A stretch of DNA of 33,115 nt. It comes from Microbacterium yannicii PS01 (GTDB lineage: Bacteria > Actinomycetota > Actinomycetes > Actinomycetales > Microbacteriaceae). The notes beneath the pieces were generated by a model that was not told the origin of the DNA, did not search any database, and saw only the letters and a program-made list of their open reading frames with translations. The DNA is taken from contig NZ_CAJF01000040.1 of the NCBI RefSeq assembly GCF_000304335.1, positions 1-33,115 on the forward strand. Direction: 5' to 3'. The translations under genes were made by a program, and so were the position numbers. Below are positions 15,299-24,264 of this stretch, piece by piece (position 1 is the first letter of the stretch; each line of letters begins with the position of its first letter).

Positions 15299-16228
15299 TC
15301 ACGCGTCGCCGCGGTGTCGGGCTCGGCGCTCGTGCGCGTCGCGCGCTGCCTGCCGCTCGATCTTGCGCGCGTCGCGCAAGGCCTTCTCGGCAGTGCGGAC
15401 GGCTTTCTGCGCCTCGCGGTACTTCTTGTCGTCGAGGATCTCGGCGTCGTGCAACTGCACCCACGGTGTGCGCGGCGCGCGCCCTTCCGCGCGCACCCGG
15501 TCCATGTAGGCGGCGACGCCGTCGAGGCTGCGCTCCAGATTGAACAGGAACGGATCGGTCTCCTCGAGGAAGACGCCGGCGTCGATGGCCTCCCGCAGCT
15601 CGGGGTAGGCCTCCGCGCTGATGAGTGCCCGGTACAGCGCGTCCTCCTGCAGCGTGATGTCGTGCCCGCGAAGGCCGCGTTCGCGCTCCGTGCGGGCGTA
15701 GCCGGCCAGGACCGTCCCCGTCCACCGCGACGTGCCCGTCACCATCAGGACGACCGCGAGACGCTCGCCGTGCGTGAGCGGGGTCTCGGAGAGAGCGCGG
15801 AGTCCGGCATCCATCCACGCGGCGCTGTTCGGAGTCACGGGCGACCCGCTGATCGGGATGTCGAGCACCCACGGATGGTGAAGGTACATCTGCACCTGCT
15901 CGCCGTAGAGCGCGGTGAGCTGCTCGCGCCAGCCGCCGGCGCTGGTGGCGTCCTCGCTCGGAAGTCCTGTCGCCTCCTCCTGCATGAGCAGGACGAGGTC
16001 GTCCTTCGCCGTCACGTACCGGTAGAGCGACATCGGCGTGAAGCCCAGGCGCGCGGCCACGGCGGCCATCGAGACGGCGCCCAGGCCCTCGGCATCCGCG
16101 ATCTCGACCGCCGCCTCGACGATGCGCTCGACGCTCATCTCGCGCTTCGGGCCGCGCTGGGGATTCGCCGCCACCCCCCAGGCGAGGGCGATGCCGCGAG
16201 GAAGGTCCGGATCGGCGGCGTCGGTCAT
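15299..16228 (-). CDS. TetR family transcriptional regulator
   Basis: A 309-residue TetR-type repressor. The N-terminal HTH region runs about residues 32-80 (SVERIVEAAVEIADAEGLGAVSMAAVAARLGFTPMSLYRYV), followed by a TetR_C-like ligand domain, and a charged, probably helical C-terminal tail (about 265-309) longer than usual. It is divergent from a DrrAB-type exporter, so it probably represses that exporter and itself through the repeats at 16256-16299. The ATG at 16228 is six bases after a TACAAT -10 box. The upstream part of the open frame, up to 16276, crosses the operator region and is rejected. Confidence 0.9.
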   Translation of the reverse strand: MTDAADPDLPRGIALAWGVAANPQRGPKREMSVERIVEAAVEIADAEGLGAVSMAAVAARLGFTPMSLYRYVTAKDDLVLLMQEEATGLPSEDATSAGGWREQLTALYGEQVQMYLHHPWVLDIPISGSPVTPNSAAWMDAGLRALSETPLTHGERLAVVLMVTGTSRWTGTVLAGYARTERERGLRGHDITLQEDALYRALISAEAYPELREAIDAGVFLEETDPFLFNLERSLDGVAAYMDRVRAEGRAPRTPWVQLHDAEILDDKKYREAQKAVRTAEKALRDARKIERQAARDAHERRARHRGDA

Positions 16229-16234
16229 TTCGTC

Positions 16235-16240
16235 ATTGTA
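16235..16240 (-). promoter_or_regulatory. -10 box TACAAT, probable leaderless promoter of the TetR gene
   Basis: TACAAT, six bases, then ATG at 16228; the region upstream of the box is occupied by the repeated operator-like sequence. Confidence 0.62.
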
Positions 16241-16255
16241 GGTCTGTATATGTCG

Positions 16256-16299
16256 TAAACAGTGTGTTACCGTCATAAACAGTTACCAACGTAAACAGT
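16256..16299. promoter_or_regulatory. Operator-like repeats between TetR and DrrAB genes
   Basis: Two adjacent 16-bp direct repeats, GTTACCGTCATAAACA (16266-16281) and GTTACCAACGTAAACA (16282-16297). TAAACAGT occurs three times, at 16256-16263, 16276-16283 and 16292-16299. The tract is AT-rich compared with its surroundings and lies between the two divergent starts. Binding by the TetR protein is inferred. Confidence 0.65.
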
Positions 16300-16328
16300 T
16301 TCTGCCCTACACGGAAGGATGCTCTCCG

Positions 16329-17236
<908 letters not shown>

Positions 17237-17240
<4 letters not shown>

Positions 17241-18058
17241 TCCCCCTCGCCCCGCCGGTTGCTCCGGCCCCGCCCGCACCGCCGGCGCTTCGCCCCCGCA
17301 TCTCGGGCCTGACCGCCGAGAGCGTCTTCGTGGGCCGGAGCCTGCGTCATTCCCTCCGCGACGGCGAATCGCTGCTGATGGCGATCATGCTGCCGATCAT
17401 GCTCATGCTGATGTTCACATGGGTGTTCGGTGGCGCGATCGACCCCACCGGCGACTACGTCGACTACGTCGTCCCCGGTGTGATCCTCACCTGCGCGGGG
17501 TTCGGTGCGTCCGCGACCGCGGTCTACGTCGCCGGAGACATGAAGGCCGGCATCATCGACCGGTTCCGCACGATGCCGGTACGGGCGAGCGCCGTTCTCA
17601 CCGGCCACGTCGTCGCCAGCCTGCTGCGCAACCTGATCGCGACCGGAATCGTCATCTGCGTCGCCCTGCTCGTCGGATTCCGCCCGACCGCCGACGTGTG
17701 GGGGTGGATCGGAGCAGTCGGCGTGATCGCGCTGTGGATCCTCGCCATCACCTACCTGTTCGCGGCGATCGGCCTCGCCTCGGGAAGCCCGGAGGGCGCC
17801 AACGGCTACGGCTTCATCATCCTGTTCCTGCCGTACCTCTCCAGTGCGTACGTCCCCGTGGCGAGCATGCCCGAGTGGCTGCAGGGCGTCGCCCAGTATC
17901 AGCCGGTGACACCGATTATCGAGACCATCCGCGGTCTGCTGATGGGCACGCCGGTCGACGACTACGTCGGCTGGGCCGTGGCGTGGTGCCTCGCGATCCT
18001 CGTCGGCTCGTTCATCTGGGGCGCCTGGCTGTTCCGCCGCAAGGCCGGGCGCCGCTGA
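17237..18058 (+). CDS. ABC-2 type exporter permease, DrrB type
   Basis: A 273-residue membrane protein of the ABC-2 family with about six helices and the conserved segments PIMLMLMFTWVFGGAID, DYVVPGVILTCAGFG, RFRTMPVRASAVLTG and QPVTPIIETIRGLL that are usual for DrrB proteins. A proline-rich N-terminal leader of about 20 residues is not part of the fold. The start overlaps the ATPase stop (ATGA). Together with the TetR regulator it forms a typical drug- or lipid-export unit; the substrate cannot be read from the sequence. Confidence 0.92.
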
Positions 18059-18112
18059 CGCCGAGTGCTACGGGATGTCGGGTCGGCCTTGCTCTGGTGT
18101 GATGAGTGCTGA

Positions 18113-18517
18113 TCAGCGGCCGGGGAGCTTCTTGAGGGCGTTCTCGAGGGCGTGCTTGGCGGATGCCGCGGCGCGGCCGACGACCTCGGCCGCGTGGGCG
18201 GCGGGCTCGGGCAGCGACGAGAGCGGCTCGACATCCTCGGTGGCGCCGTCGAGGAAGGGCACGAGCCAATCGTCGACCTCGTCGAGCGGGGCCGCCGACA
18301 GGCTGTAGTAGCGATGCTGGCCCTCCTCCCGGACGGAGACGAGGTGCGCCTCGCGCAGCACCTTGAGGTGCTTCGAGACCGTCGGCTGGCTGGCGCCGAG
18401 CTCGTGGACGATGTGCGACACGCTGGTACCGCGCTCTCCGACGGAGGATCGATCGAGCAGAAGTCGCAGGATGTCGCGACGCGTGCCGTCCGCGATCACG
18501 TCGAAGATGTCCGCCAT
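18113..18517 (-). CDS. ArsR-type HTH regulator
   Basis: A 134-residue protein with an ArsR winged-helix domain at the N-terminus (FDVIADGTRRDILRLLLD, then TSVSHIVHELGASQPTVSKHLKVLREAHLVSVREEGQHRYYSL). The CxC metal-binding motif of metal-sensing ArsR proteins is absent, so the signal is probably not a metal bound there. The C-terminal about 45 residues are an Ala-rich helical tail. It is divergent from the potassium uptake genes and may regulate them (inference). The ATG at 18517 is six bases after a TAATCT -10 box. Confidence 0.88.
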   Translation of the reverse strand: MADIFDVIADGTRRDILRLLLDRSSVGERGTSVSHIVHELGASQPTVSKHLKVLREAHLVSVREEGQHRYYSLSAAPLDEVDDWLVPFLDGATEDVEPLSSLPEPAAHAAEVVGRAAASAKHALENALKKLPGR

Positions 18518-18523
18518 GTGCTC

Positions 18524-18529
18524 AGATTA
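18524..18529 (-). promoter_or_regulatory. -10 box TAATCT, probable leaderless promoter of the ArsR gene
   Basis: TAATCT, six bases, then ATG at 18517. Confidence 0.6.
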
Positions 18530-18584
18530 GTCGGGACCCCTGCGGAGTACCATGACACGGATCTCCGAACGAAAGGGGCAACGC

Positions 18585-20024
18585 ATGGCGACGGACCCGG
18601 CTGGGTCGCTCATGCGGCGTATCCCCTCACTGTTCAAAGAGGCGTGGGACCTGCTGCGCAATCTGACGACCACGTCGCCCGCCCGCTTCGCCGTGCTCGT
18701 GTTCGTCGCGCTGATCCTGGTGTTCACGGCTCTGCTGTCACTCCCGGCCTCCGCCGCGGGGGGCGGGCGGATCCCCCTCGCCGACGCGCTCTTCACCGCC
18801 GTCTCCACGATCTGCGTCACCGGCCTCACGACCGTCGACATCGCCACGACCTTCTCGCCCTTCGGCAAGGTCGTCATCTTCATCGGCGTCAACATCGGTG
18901 GAATGGGCGTGCTCACGCTGGCGTCGATCCTGGGCCTCGTCATCTCGAAGCGGCTCGGCCTGCGCGCCAAGCTCATCGCCGCGAGCGACTCGAACCCGCT
19001 GCGCTCCCACGGCGGCCCGGTCAACGAGGGGCAGACCGTGCGCCTCGGCGAAGTCGGCACGCTGCTGCGCACCGTCGCCCTCTCGACGCTGCTGATCGAG
19101 GGGATCGTCGCGCTCGCCCTGTACCCGGCGCTCGTCCTGGCAGAGGTCGGGCCGCTGGAAGCCCTGTGGGAAGCGCCGTTCTACGCGGCGATGGCCTTCA
19201 CGAACACCGGTTTCACGCCGAATCCCGGCGGCCTCGAGCCGTTCGCCGACGACTACTTCCTGCTCACGACGCTCATGGTCGGCGTGTTCCTCGGCAGCAT
19301 CGGCTTCCCCGTGATCTACGCCCTCTGGAAGCACTACTGGCACGTGCGCCGCTGGCCGCTGCACACCAAGCTGACGATCATCACGACGGTGCTGCTGTTC
19401 ATCGCCGGCGCCGTCGCCTTCCTCTCGCTCGAGTTCGACAACCCTAAGACCTTCGGCTCGATGGACGCCTGGGACACGACCTTCCAGGCCTTCTTCCTGT
19501 CCGCGATGACGAGATCGGGCGGCTTCGCGGTGGTCGACATCGGCGAGCTCCATGGCTCGTCGCTCATCGTCGGCAGCATGCTGATGTTCGTCGGCGGAGG
19601 ATCGGCCTCGACCGCGGGCGGCATCAAGGTGACCACGCTGGCCGTGCTCGCACTCGCGGTCGTCTCCGAGGCCAAGGGCCGCCAGTCGGTCGAGGCGTTC
19701 GGGCGCCGCATCCCGAGCGACGTGCAGCGAGTCGCCCTCTCGGTCGTCGCATGGGGCGCGACCATCGTCGCCCTCTCGACGATCGTGATCGCGCAGATCA
19801 GCAAGGAGCCGGTGTCGGACGTGCTCTTCGATGTCATCTCGGCATTCGGCACGGTGGGTCTGTCGACGGGCCTGACGGCCGAGCTCTCGGATCCCGCCGT
19901 CTACGTCATGGCCCTGACGATCTTCATGGGCCGCATTGGTACAGTGACACTCGCCGCGGCCGTGGCCGCGACATCCCGTTCGCAGCTCTACTCGCTGCCC
20001 GTGGAAAGGCCCATCGTTGGTTGA
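18585..20024 (+). CDS. TrkH/KtrB family potassium uptake channel subunit
   Basis: A 479-residue member of the superfamily of K+ transporters. The four pore loops can be seen: STICVTGLTTVD, AMAFTNTGFTPNPGG, LSAMTRSGGFAVVD and ISAFGTVGLSTGL, each with the filter glycine. The length and sequence fit KtrB-like proteins, which need a cytoplasmic RCK ring, here encoded by the next gene. The ATG at 18585 is chosen because GAAAGGGG lies about seven bases upstream; an earlier ATG at 18552 lacks a ribosome site. A TACCAT box at 18548-18553 could be its -10 element. Confidence 0.9.
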   Translation: MATDPAGSLMRRIPSLFKEAWDLLRNLTTTSPARFAVLVFVALILVFTALLSLPASAAGGGRIPLADALFTAVSTICVTGLTTVDIATTFSPFGKVVIFIGVNIGGMGVLTLASILGLVISKRLGLRAKLIAASDSNPLRSHGGPVNEGQTVRLGEVGTLLRTVALSTLLIEGIVALALYPALVLAEVGPLEALWEAPFYAAMAFTNTGFTPNPGGLEPFADDYFLLTTLMVGVFLGSIGFPVIYALWKHYWHVRRWPLHTKLTIITTVLLFIAGAVAFLSLEFDNPKTFGSMDAWDTTFQAFFLSAMTRSGGFAVVDIGELHGSSLIVGSMLMFVGGGSASTAGGIKVTTLAVLALAVVSEAKGRQSVEAFGRRIPSDVQRVALSVVAWGATIVALSTIVIAQISKEPVSDVLFDVISAFGTVGLSTGLTAELSDPAVYVMALTIFMGRIGTVTLAAAVAATSRSQLYSLPVERPIVG

Positions 20025-20688
20025 GCGGATCAGAAGCGACGCCCCCGTCCTCGTGATCGGACTGGGACGCTTCGGCGCCGCCTGTGCGGGAGAGCTCGAC
20101 CGGCTCGACCGCGAGGTGCTCGCGATCGACGACAACCTCGAGCTGGTCCAGAAGTGGTCCGAGCGCGTGACGCACACGGTCCAGGCGGACGCGCGGAACA
20201 TCGACGCCCTCAAGCAGATCGGCGCGCAGGACTTCCAGGTCGCCGTGGTCGCCGTCGGCTCGTCGATCGAGGCATCCGTCCTCATCACAGCGAACCTGGT
20301 CGACCTGAAGGTGCCGCAGATCTGGGCGAAGGCGGTGTCGCAATCGCACGGCAAGATCCTCGCCCGCGTCGGCGCGAACCACGTCATCTACCCCGAGCGC
20401 GAGGCCGGCGAGCGCGTCGCGCACCTCGTCAGCGGCCGCATGCTGGACTTCATCCGCTTCGACGACGACTTCGCGCTGGCAAAGCTGTATCCGCCGAAGT
20501 TCATCCGGGGCGTCGGCCTGAACGAGTCGGGCGTGCGCACCAAGTACAACGTGACGGTCGTCGGCGTGAAGAGCCCGGGCAAGCCGTTCCGCTACGCCGA
20601 GGCGAACACCGTCGTGACCAACCACGACCTCATCATCGTCTCGGGCACCAACTCCGACATCGAGCGGTTCGCCGCCCTCGATCGCTGA
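20017..20688 (+). CDS. TrkA/KtrA family potassium uptake regulatory protein
   Basis: A 223-residue RCK protein: an N-terminal Rossmann domain with VIGLGRFGAACAGEL (GxGxxG) and the acidic end of strand two in LAIDDN, then a C-terminal RCK_C domain (about 140-220). The ring binds nucleotides (ATP/ADP, NAD) and gates the KtrB-like channel encoded just upstream. The TTG at 20017 overlaps the channel gene by eight bases and has GGAAAGG seven bases upstream, which supports this rare start. It is convergent with proC across the palindromic repeats at 20685-20865. Confidence 0.92.
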   Translation: MVERIRSDAPVLVIGLGRFGAACAGELDRLDREVLAIDDNLELVQKWSERVTHTVQADARNIDALKQIGAQDFQVAVVAVGSSIEASVLITANLVDLKVPQIWAKAVSQSHGKILARVGANHVIYPEREAGERVAHLVSGRMLDFIRFDDDFALAKLYPPKFIRGVGLNESGVRTKYNVTVVGVKSPGKPFRYAEANTVVTNHDLIIVSGTNSDIERFAALDR

Positions 20689-20865
20689 GCTCGCCCGCCA
20701 CTCCCCGCGACTCCCCGCCACTCGCCAAGACACGCTGAGCTCGCACGCGACTCCCCGCCACTCGCCAAGACACGCCGCGCTCGGGAGCGCGAGGCGGCGT
20801 GTCTTGGCGAGTCGGGATGGTGCGAACCGCGCTCGGGCGCGAGGCGGCGTGTCTTGGCGAGTCGG
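20685..20865. repeat. Cluster of direct and inverted repeats between ktrA-like gene and proC
   Basis: A 28-bp direct repeat (20708-20735 and 20748-20775, period 40, each flanked by TGAGCTCGC) ends in ACTCGCCAAGACACGC. Two inverted copies of that 16-mer follow at 20797-20812 and 20847-20862. The closest inverted pair (20760-20778 with 20794-20812) makes a perfect 19-bp stem with a 15-base loop. It fills the gap between two convergent genes and probably ends transcription from both sides; the duplicated arms look like an extragenic palindromic repeat family. Confidence 0.82.
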
Positions 20866-20882
20866 GATCGCGCAAGGGGCGC

Positions 20883-21722
20883 TCAGGCGCCTGCGGCGAG
20901 CTCTTTCGCGCGTGCCAGCGCCGCGTCGGTCGCGCGGGCGAAGACGTCATCGAGTCCGGCGTCCTGCAGGACCGTGATCGCCCGCTCGGTGGTGCCCTTG
21001 GGGCTCGTCACGCGACGACGCAGCTCGGCCGGGTCGTCACCGGATGCCTCGAGCAGTGCCGCCGCGCCGATGAAGGTCTGCTCCGCCATGAGGCGCGCCT
21101 CGGCTTCGGCGAACCCCTTGCCCCGCGCCGCCCGGGTGAACTCCTCGACAAGCAGGAAGAAGTAGGCGGGGCCGGAGCCCGAGATCGTCGACAGGGCGTC
21201 GATCTGCGCCTCCGGCACCTCGACCACGCTCCCGACCGTCTCGAACAGCCGGCGGGCGACAGCGATCTGGTCGACTCCGGCTGTCGTTCCCGCAGCAAGT
21301 CCGGTGACGGCGCGACCGACCACCGCGGGAGTGTTCGGCATCGACCGCAGCACCGCGACGCCCGGGCCGAGGATGTCCTCGAACGTGGCGATCGTGACGC
21401 CGGCGGCGAGGCTGATCACGATCGAACCCGGACGCAGCACGGGCGCGATCTCGCGCAGCAGGTCGGGCACCATCGCCGGCTTGACGCCGATGAGCACGAT
21501 GTCGGCGGTGGCCGCGGCATCCGTGTTCCCGGCAGCATTCCGCTCGAGCGCGACACTCGTCACGCCGTCGAGACCCGCGAGCTCGTCGGCTTTGGCCACG
21601 GTGCGGTTCGTCGCCGTCACCTGGGTCGCCAGTCCCGATCGCACGACGCCCTGCACGATGGCGCCTCCCATCGAGCCGGCACCGAGGAACGCGAGGGACG
21701 GAAGGGCTGCGTCGTTGGTCAT
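20883..21722 (-). CDS. proC: Pyrroline-5-carboxylate reductase
   Basis: A 279-residue enzyme for the last step of proline synthesis, reducing pyrroline-5-carboxylate with NAD(P)H. The nucleotide-binding loop is FLGAGSMGGAIVQG near the N-terminus. Typical later blocks are VLIGVKPAM, SIVISLAAGVTIATFE, RSMPNTPAVVGRAVTGLA and the C-terminal signature SGSGPAYFFLLVEEF, with TSPKGTTERAI near the end. The ATG at 21722 is six bases after a TACGAT box. It is divergent from an ArsR/SRPBCC pair that is probably unrelated in function. Confidence 0.95.
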   Translation of the reverse strand: MTNDAALPSLAFLGAGSMGGAIVQGVVRSGLATQVTATNRTVAKADELAGLDGVTSVALERNAAGNTDAAATADIVLIGVKPAMVPDLLREIAPVLRPGSIVISLAAGVTIATFEDILGPGVAVLRSMPNTPAVVGRAVTGLAAGTTAGVDQIAVARRLFETVGSVVEVPEAQIDALSTISGSGPAYFFLLVEEFTRAARGKGFAEAEARLMAEQTFIGAAALLEASGDDPAELRRRVTSPKGTTERAITVLQDAGLDDVFARATDAALARAKELAAGA

Positions 21723-21728
21723 GCGGCC

Positions 21729-21734
21729 ATCGTA
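21729..21734 (-). promoter_or_regulatory. -10 box TACGAT, probable leaderless promoter of proC
   Basis: TACGAT, six bases, then ATG at 21722. Confidence 0.6.
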
Positions 21735-21757
21735 CGGTTGCCCTCTTCAATCACTGT

Positions 21758-21773
21758 TGACTTATATAAGTCA
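21758..21773. promoter_or_regulatory. Perfect 16-bp palindrome, likely ArsR operator overlapping its own promoter
   Basis: TGACTTATATAAGTCA is its own reverse complement and holds TATATA, a likely -10 box, 18 bases before the ArsR start at 21792. It is a strongly AT-rich island in GC-rich DNA. The layout fits autorepression; it may also affect proC on the other strand. Confidence 0.75.
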
Positions 21774-21791
21774 GCGTGCAAGCATCGAGTC

Positions 21792-22208
21792 ATGCACGCG
21801 CTCGATGTTCTCGGAGATCCGGTCCGCCGGCGCATCCTCGAGCTGCTCACGCAGGGTGAGCAGAGCGCCGGCGAGATCGGCGACGTCGTGCAGCGCGAGT
21901 TCGGCATCTCGCAGCCGGCGGTGTCGCAGCACCTGCGGGTGCTGCGAGACTCCGGCTTCGCGACCGTGCGTCCCGAAGGCACCCGCCGGCTGTACGCCCT
22001 CGATCCCGAGCCGCTCGAGACGGCCGCCGCGTGGTTCGACCCGTTCCGGCGGTTCTGGCAGCCGCACCTCGATGCGCTCGGCACCGAGCTGGCGCGCGGC
22101 CGGCGACAGCGGCGGATCGCCGCGGAGCAGCACGCCGACGAGAAGACGGATGCCGCGGAAGCGGCTCCGGAGACAGACCCCGACCCCCATGAACCAGAGG
22201 AGAACTGA
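21792..22208 (+). CDS. ArsR-type HTH regulator (SRPBCC-linked)
   Basis: A 138-residue ArsR winged-helix protein: MHALDVLGDPVRRRILELL, SAGEIGDVVQREFGISQPAVSQHLRVLRDSGFATVRPEGTRRLYAL. No metal-binding CxC. The C-terminal about 45 residues are acidic (EKTDAAEAAPETDPDPHEPEEN) and probably disordered. It belongs to the group of ArsR regulators paired with an SRPBCC (AHSA1-like) gene, here one base downstream, so the pair is an operon. The operator-like palindrome at 21758-21773 suggests autoregulation. The longer open frame from 20799 is antisense to proC and was rejected. Confidence 0.92.
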   Translation: MHALDVLGDPVRRRILELLTQGEQSAGEIGDVVQREFGISQPAVSQHLRVLRDSGFATVRPEGTRRLYALDPEPLETAAAWFDPFRRFWQPHLDALGTELARGRRQRRIAAEQHADEKTDAAEAAPETDPDPHEPEEN

Positions 22209-22209
22209 C

Positions 22210-22884
22210 ATGGTCGATGTGAACGCCCAAGTGGACGCCGTGACGCGCGGCGTCGCCACCATCGACGTCGACGGTGCGCCGTCGCACGTCCAGACGTTGA
22301 CGCAGGAGTACCCGAGCCCGATCTCGGACGTGTGGGACGCGGTGACGAGCGCGCAGCGCATCCCCCGCTGGTTCCTGCCGGTGGAGGGCGATCTCCGCCT
22401 CGGCGGCCGCTACCAGTTCGAGGGCAACGCCGGCGGCGAGGTGCTGGAGTGCGCGCCGCCTCACGGCGGCGCGGCGCGGTACCGGGTCACGTGGGAGTAC
22501 GGCGGCGGGGTCAGCTGGCTCGAGGTCTCGCTGACGGCCTCAGGCGAGGACCGCACGCTCCTGCAGCTCGAGCACACCGCCCGGGCGAGCGATGTTCCTC
22601 CCGGGTTCTGGGAGCAGTTCGGCCCGGGTGCCACCGGTGTCGGCTGGGACGGCGGACTGCTCGGACTCGCCCTGCATCTCTCCGGCAGCGGCGACCTGCC
22701 CCCGGAGGCCGCGCAGGAGTGGGCCGTCTCCGACGAGGGGAAGGCGTTCTACCGCGCCGCCGCCTCGTCGTGGGGTGCCGCGCATGCCGCGAGCGGAGCC
22801 GACCCGGAGGCCGCCGCCCAGGCCGCCGACAACACCTTCGGCTTCTATACCGGCCAGCTGCCCGCCGAGATGCCCGAGTCCTGA
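22210..22884 (+). CDS. SRPBCC (AHSA1-like) domain protein
   Basis: A 224-residue protein with an AHSA1/START-like hydrophobic-pocket fold: YPSPISDVWDAVTSAQRIPRWFLPVEGDLRLGGRYQFEGNAGGEVLEC, then VTWEYGGGVSWLEVSL and LLQLEHTA. The C-terminal part (about 165-224) extends beyond the usual domain. The family binds small hydrophobic ligands; genes next to an ArsR regulator are common, and the role is unknown. The ATG is one base after the ArsR stop, within GAGGAGAACTGAC, which provides the ribosome site. Confidence 0.88.
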   Translation: MVDVNAQVDAVTRGVATIDVDGAPSHVQTLTQEYPSPISDVWDAVTSAQRIPRWFLPVEGDLRLGGRYQFEGNAGGEVLECAPPHGGAARYRVTWEYGGGVSWLEVSLTASGEDRTLLQLEHTARASDVPPGFWEQFGPGATGVGWDGGLLGLALHLSGSGDLPPEAAQEWAVSDEGKAFYRAAASSWGAAHAASGADPEAAAQAADNTFGFYTGQLPAEMPES

Positions 22885-23022
22885 AGCATCCTCGGTCGTC
22901 TGCGGACGGGACACGCCGTCGCCGGGCGCGCGCCTGAACGCTCCGTAGACGGCCGACGCTGCGGGACTATCCTCATAGCAGGGGCGGCGCCGGTGCCGCC
23001 GCGAGGACCGGGGAGGACCGAC

Positions 23023-24135
23023 ATGACGCTCTTCGACGGCATCACCGCGCAACTCGTGGACACGCCGCGCCTGAGCGTGCAGGTGCTCGAGCGAGCCGGC
23101 GACGACCCGGCCACGCCGCCCGAGCGGACCGTCGTCTTGATCCACGGCAATGTGTCGTCGTCGCTGTTCTGGCAGGAGACGATGCAGGACCTGCCCGGCG
23201 ATCTGCGCGTGCTGGCGGTCGACCTACGCGGGTTCGGCGGCACCGAGCACGCGCCGCTCGACGCCACCCGCGGCATGAGGGACTTCAGCGACGACCTGCG
23301 TGCGACGCTCGAGGCGCTCAGCATCCCGACGGCGCACCTCGTCGGCTGGTCCATGGGCGGCGGCGTCATCATGCAGTACGCCCTGGAGCATCCGGTGCTC
23401 AGCCTCACCCTGCAGGCCCCGATCTCGCCGTACGGCGTGGGCGGCACCCGCCGTGACGGCACTCGGCTCACCGACGACGACGCCGGCTGCGGCGGCGGAA
23501 GCGCCAACCCCGACTTCGTGCAGCGGCTCATCGACCACGACACGACGGCCGACGCTCCGACCTCTCCGCGGAGCGTGTTCCGGTCGAGCTATGTCGCGCC
23601 GGGCTATGAGAGCGAGCATGAGGACGTGTGGGTGGCGTCGATGCTGACGACATCGACGGCGACCGGCAACTACCCGGGCGATTCCGTCCCCTCAGAGAAC
23701 TGGCCGGGGTTCGCAGCCGGCACCATGGGCGTGCTGAACGCGATGGCACCGGGCCATTTCGATGTGTCGGGCATCGTGGACCTTGCCGACAAGCCCCCGG
23801 TCCTCTGGATCCACGGCACCGCGGACCCGATCGTGTCGGATACCTCCTTCTACGAGATGAACAACCTCGGCAGACTCGGTGTCGTCCCCGGCTGGCCGGG
23901 CGACGAGACCGCCCCCGCGCAGGAGATGGTGTCGCAGACCCGCGACGTGCTCGACCGGTACGCCGCAGCCGGCGGGAGCGTGACCGAGCTCGCGCTCGAG
24001 GGAGTCGGGCACACGCCGCACCTCGAGCGGCCGATCGCGTTCCGGCATGCGCTGCTCGAAGTCATCGGCTACATCGGTCACCCGATCGACCCGTCACCGT
24101 CGACCGAGGCGATCATCCTCCGCTCGTCGGACTGA
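23023..24135 (+). CDS. Alpha/beta hydrolase
   Basis: A 370-residue alpha/beta-hydrolase fold enzyme: oxyanion region VVLIHGNVSSSLFW (38-51), nucleophile elbow GWSMGGG (S110), a probable acid in WIHGTADPIV and the catalytic histidine in GVGHTPHLERP. There is a long cap region (about 135-250) containing CGGGSANPDF and YVAPGYESEHEDVW. The substrate is unknown. The ATG has GGGGAGG six to seven bases upstream, in a leader with a GGCGGC/GCCGCC hairpin (22983-23000); TATCCT near 22968 may be its -10 box. An interspersed repeat element begins at the first base after the stop codon. Confidence 0.88.
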   Translation: MTLFDGITAQLVDTPRLSVQVLERAGDDPATPPERTVVLIHGNVSSSLFWQETMQDLPGDLRVLAVDLRGFGGTEHAPLDATRGMRDFSDDLRATLEALSIPTAHLVGWSMGGGVIMQYALEHPVLSLTLQAPISPYGVGGTRRDGTRLTDDDAGCGGGSANPDFVQRLIDHDTTADAPTSPRSVFRSSYVAPGYESEHEDVWVASMLTTSTATGNYPGDSVPSENWPGFAAGTMGVLNAMAPGHFDVSGIVDLADKPPVLWIHGTADPIVSDTSFYEMNNLGRLGVVPGWPGDETAPAQEMVSQTRDVLDRYAAAGGSVTELALEGVGHTPHLERPIAFRHALLEVIGYIGHPIDPSPSTEAIILRSSD

Positions 24136-24221
24136 CGCTTCGACAAGCTCAGCGACCGACAGGAGCGGCTCAGCGACCGAGAGCGCCGCTCAGCGACTGA
24201 CAGGGGTGGCTCAGCGACCGA
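24136..24221 (+). repeat. Interspersed element followed by tandem copies of its 3' half (intergenic)
   Basis: The element at 24136-24157 starts directly after the hydrolase stop codon. Its end, GCTCAGCGACCGA, is then repeated at 24147, 24168, 24188 (one mismatch) and 24209: spacings of 21, 20 and 21 bp. It fills most of the gap before the cation transporter gene. Confidence 0.85.
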
Positions 24222-24252
24222 AACGGCGAGGATCCTCGGCGTGCGGCATCCG

Positions 24253-24258
24253 TAGACT
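24253..24258 (+). promoter_or_regulatory. -10 box TAGACT, probable leaderless promoter of the cation transporter
   Basis: TAGACT, six bases, then ATG at 24265; it is identical to the box of the cytochrome c operon. Confidence 0.62.
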
Positions 24259-24264
24259 CGTCGC

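Noticed and set aside
18738..20387. A 549-codon minus-strand open frame over the potassium uptake genes
   Set aside because: Antisense to two well-supported genes and composed of charged low-complexity residues.
20799..21791. Long upstream extension of the second ArsR gene
   Set aside because: It runs antisense through proC and across the promoter palindrome; the ArsR domain begins at 21792.
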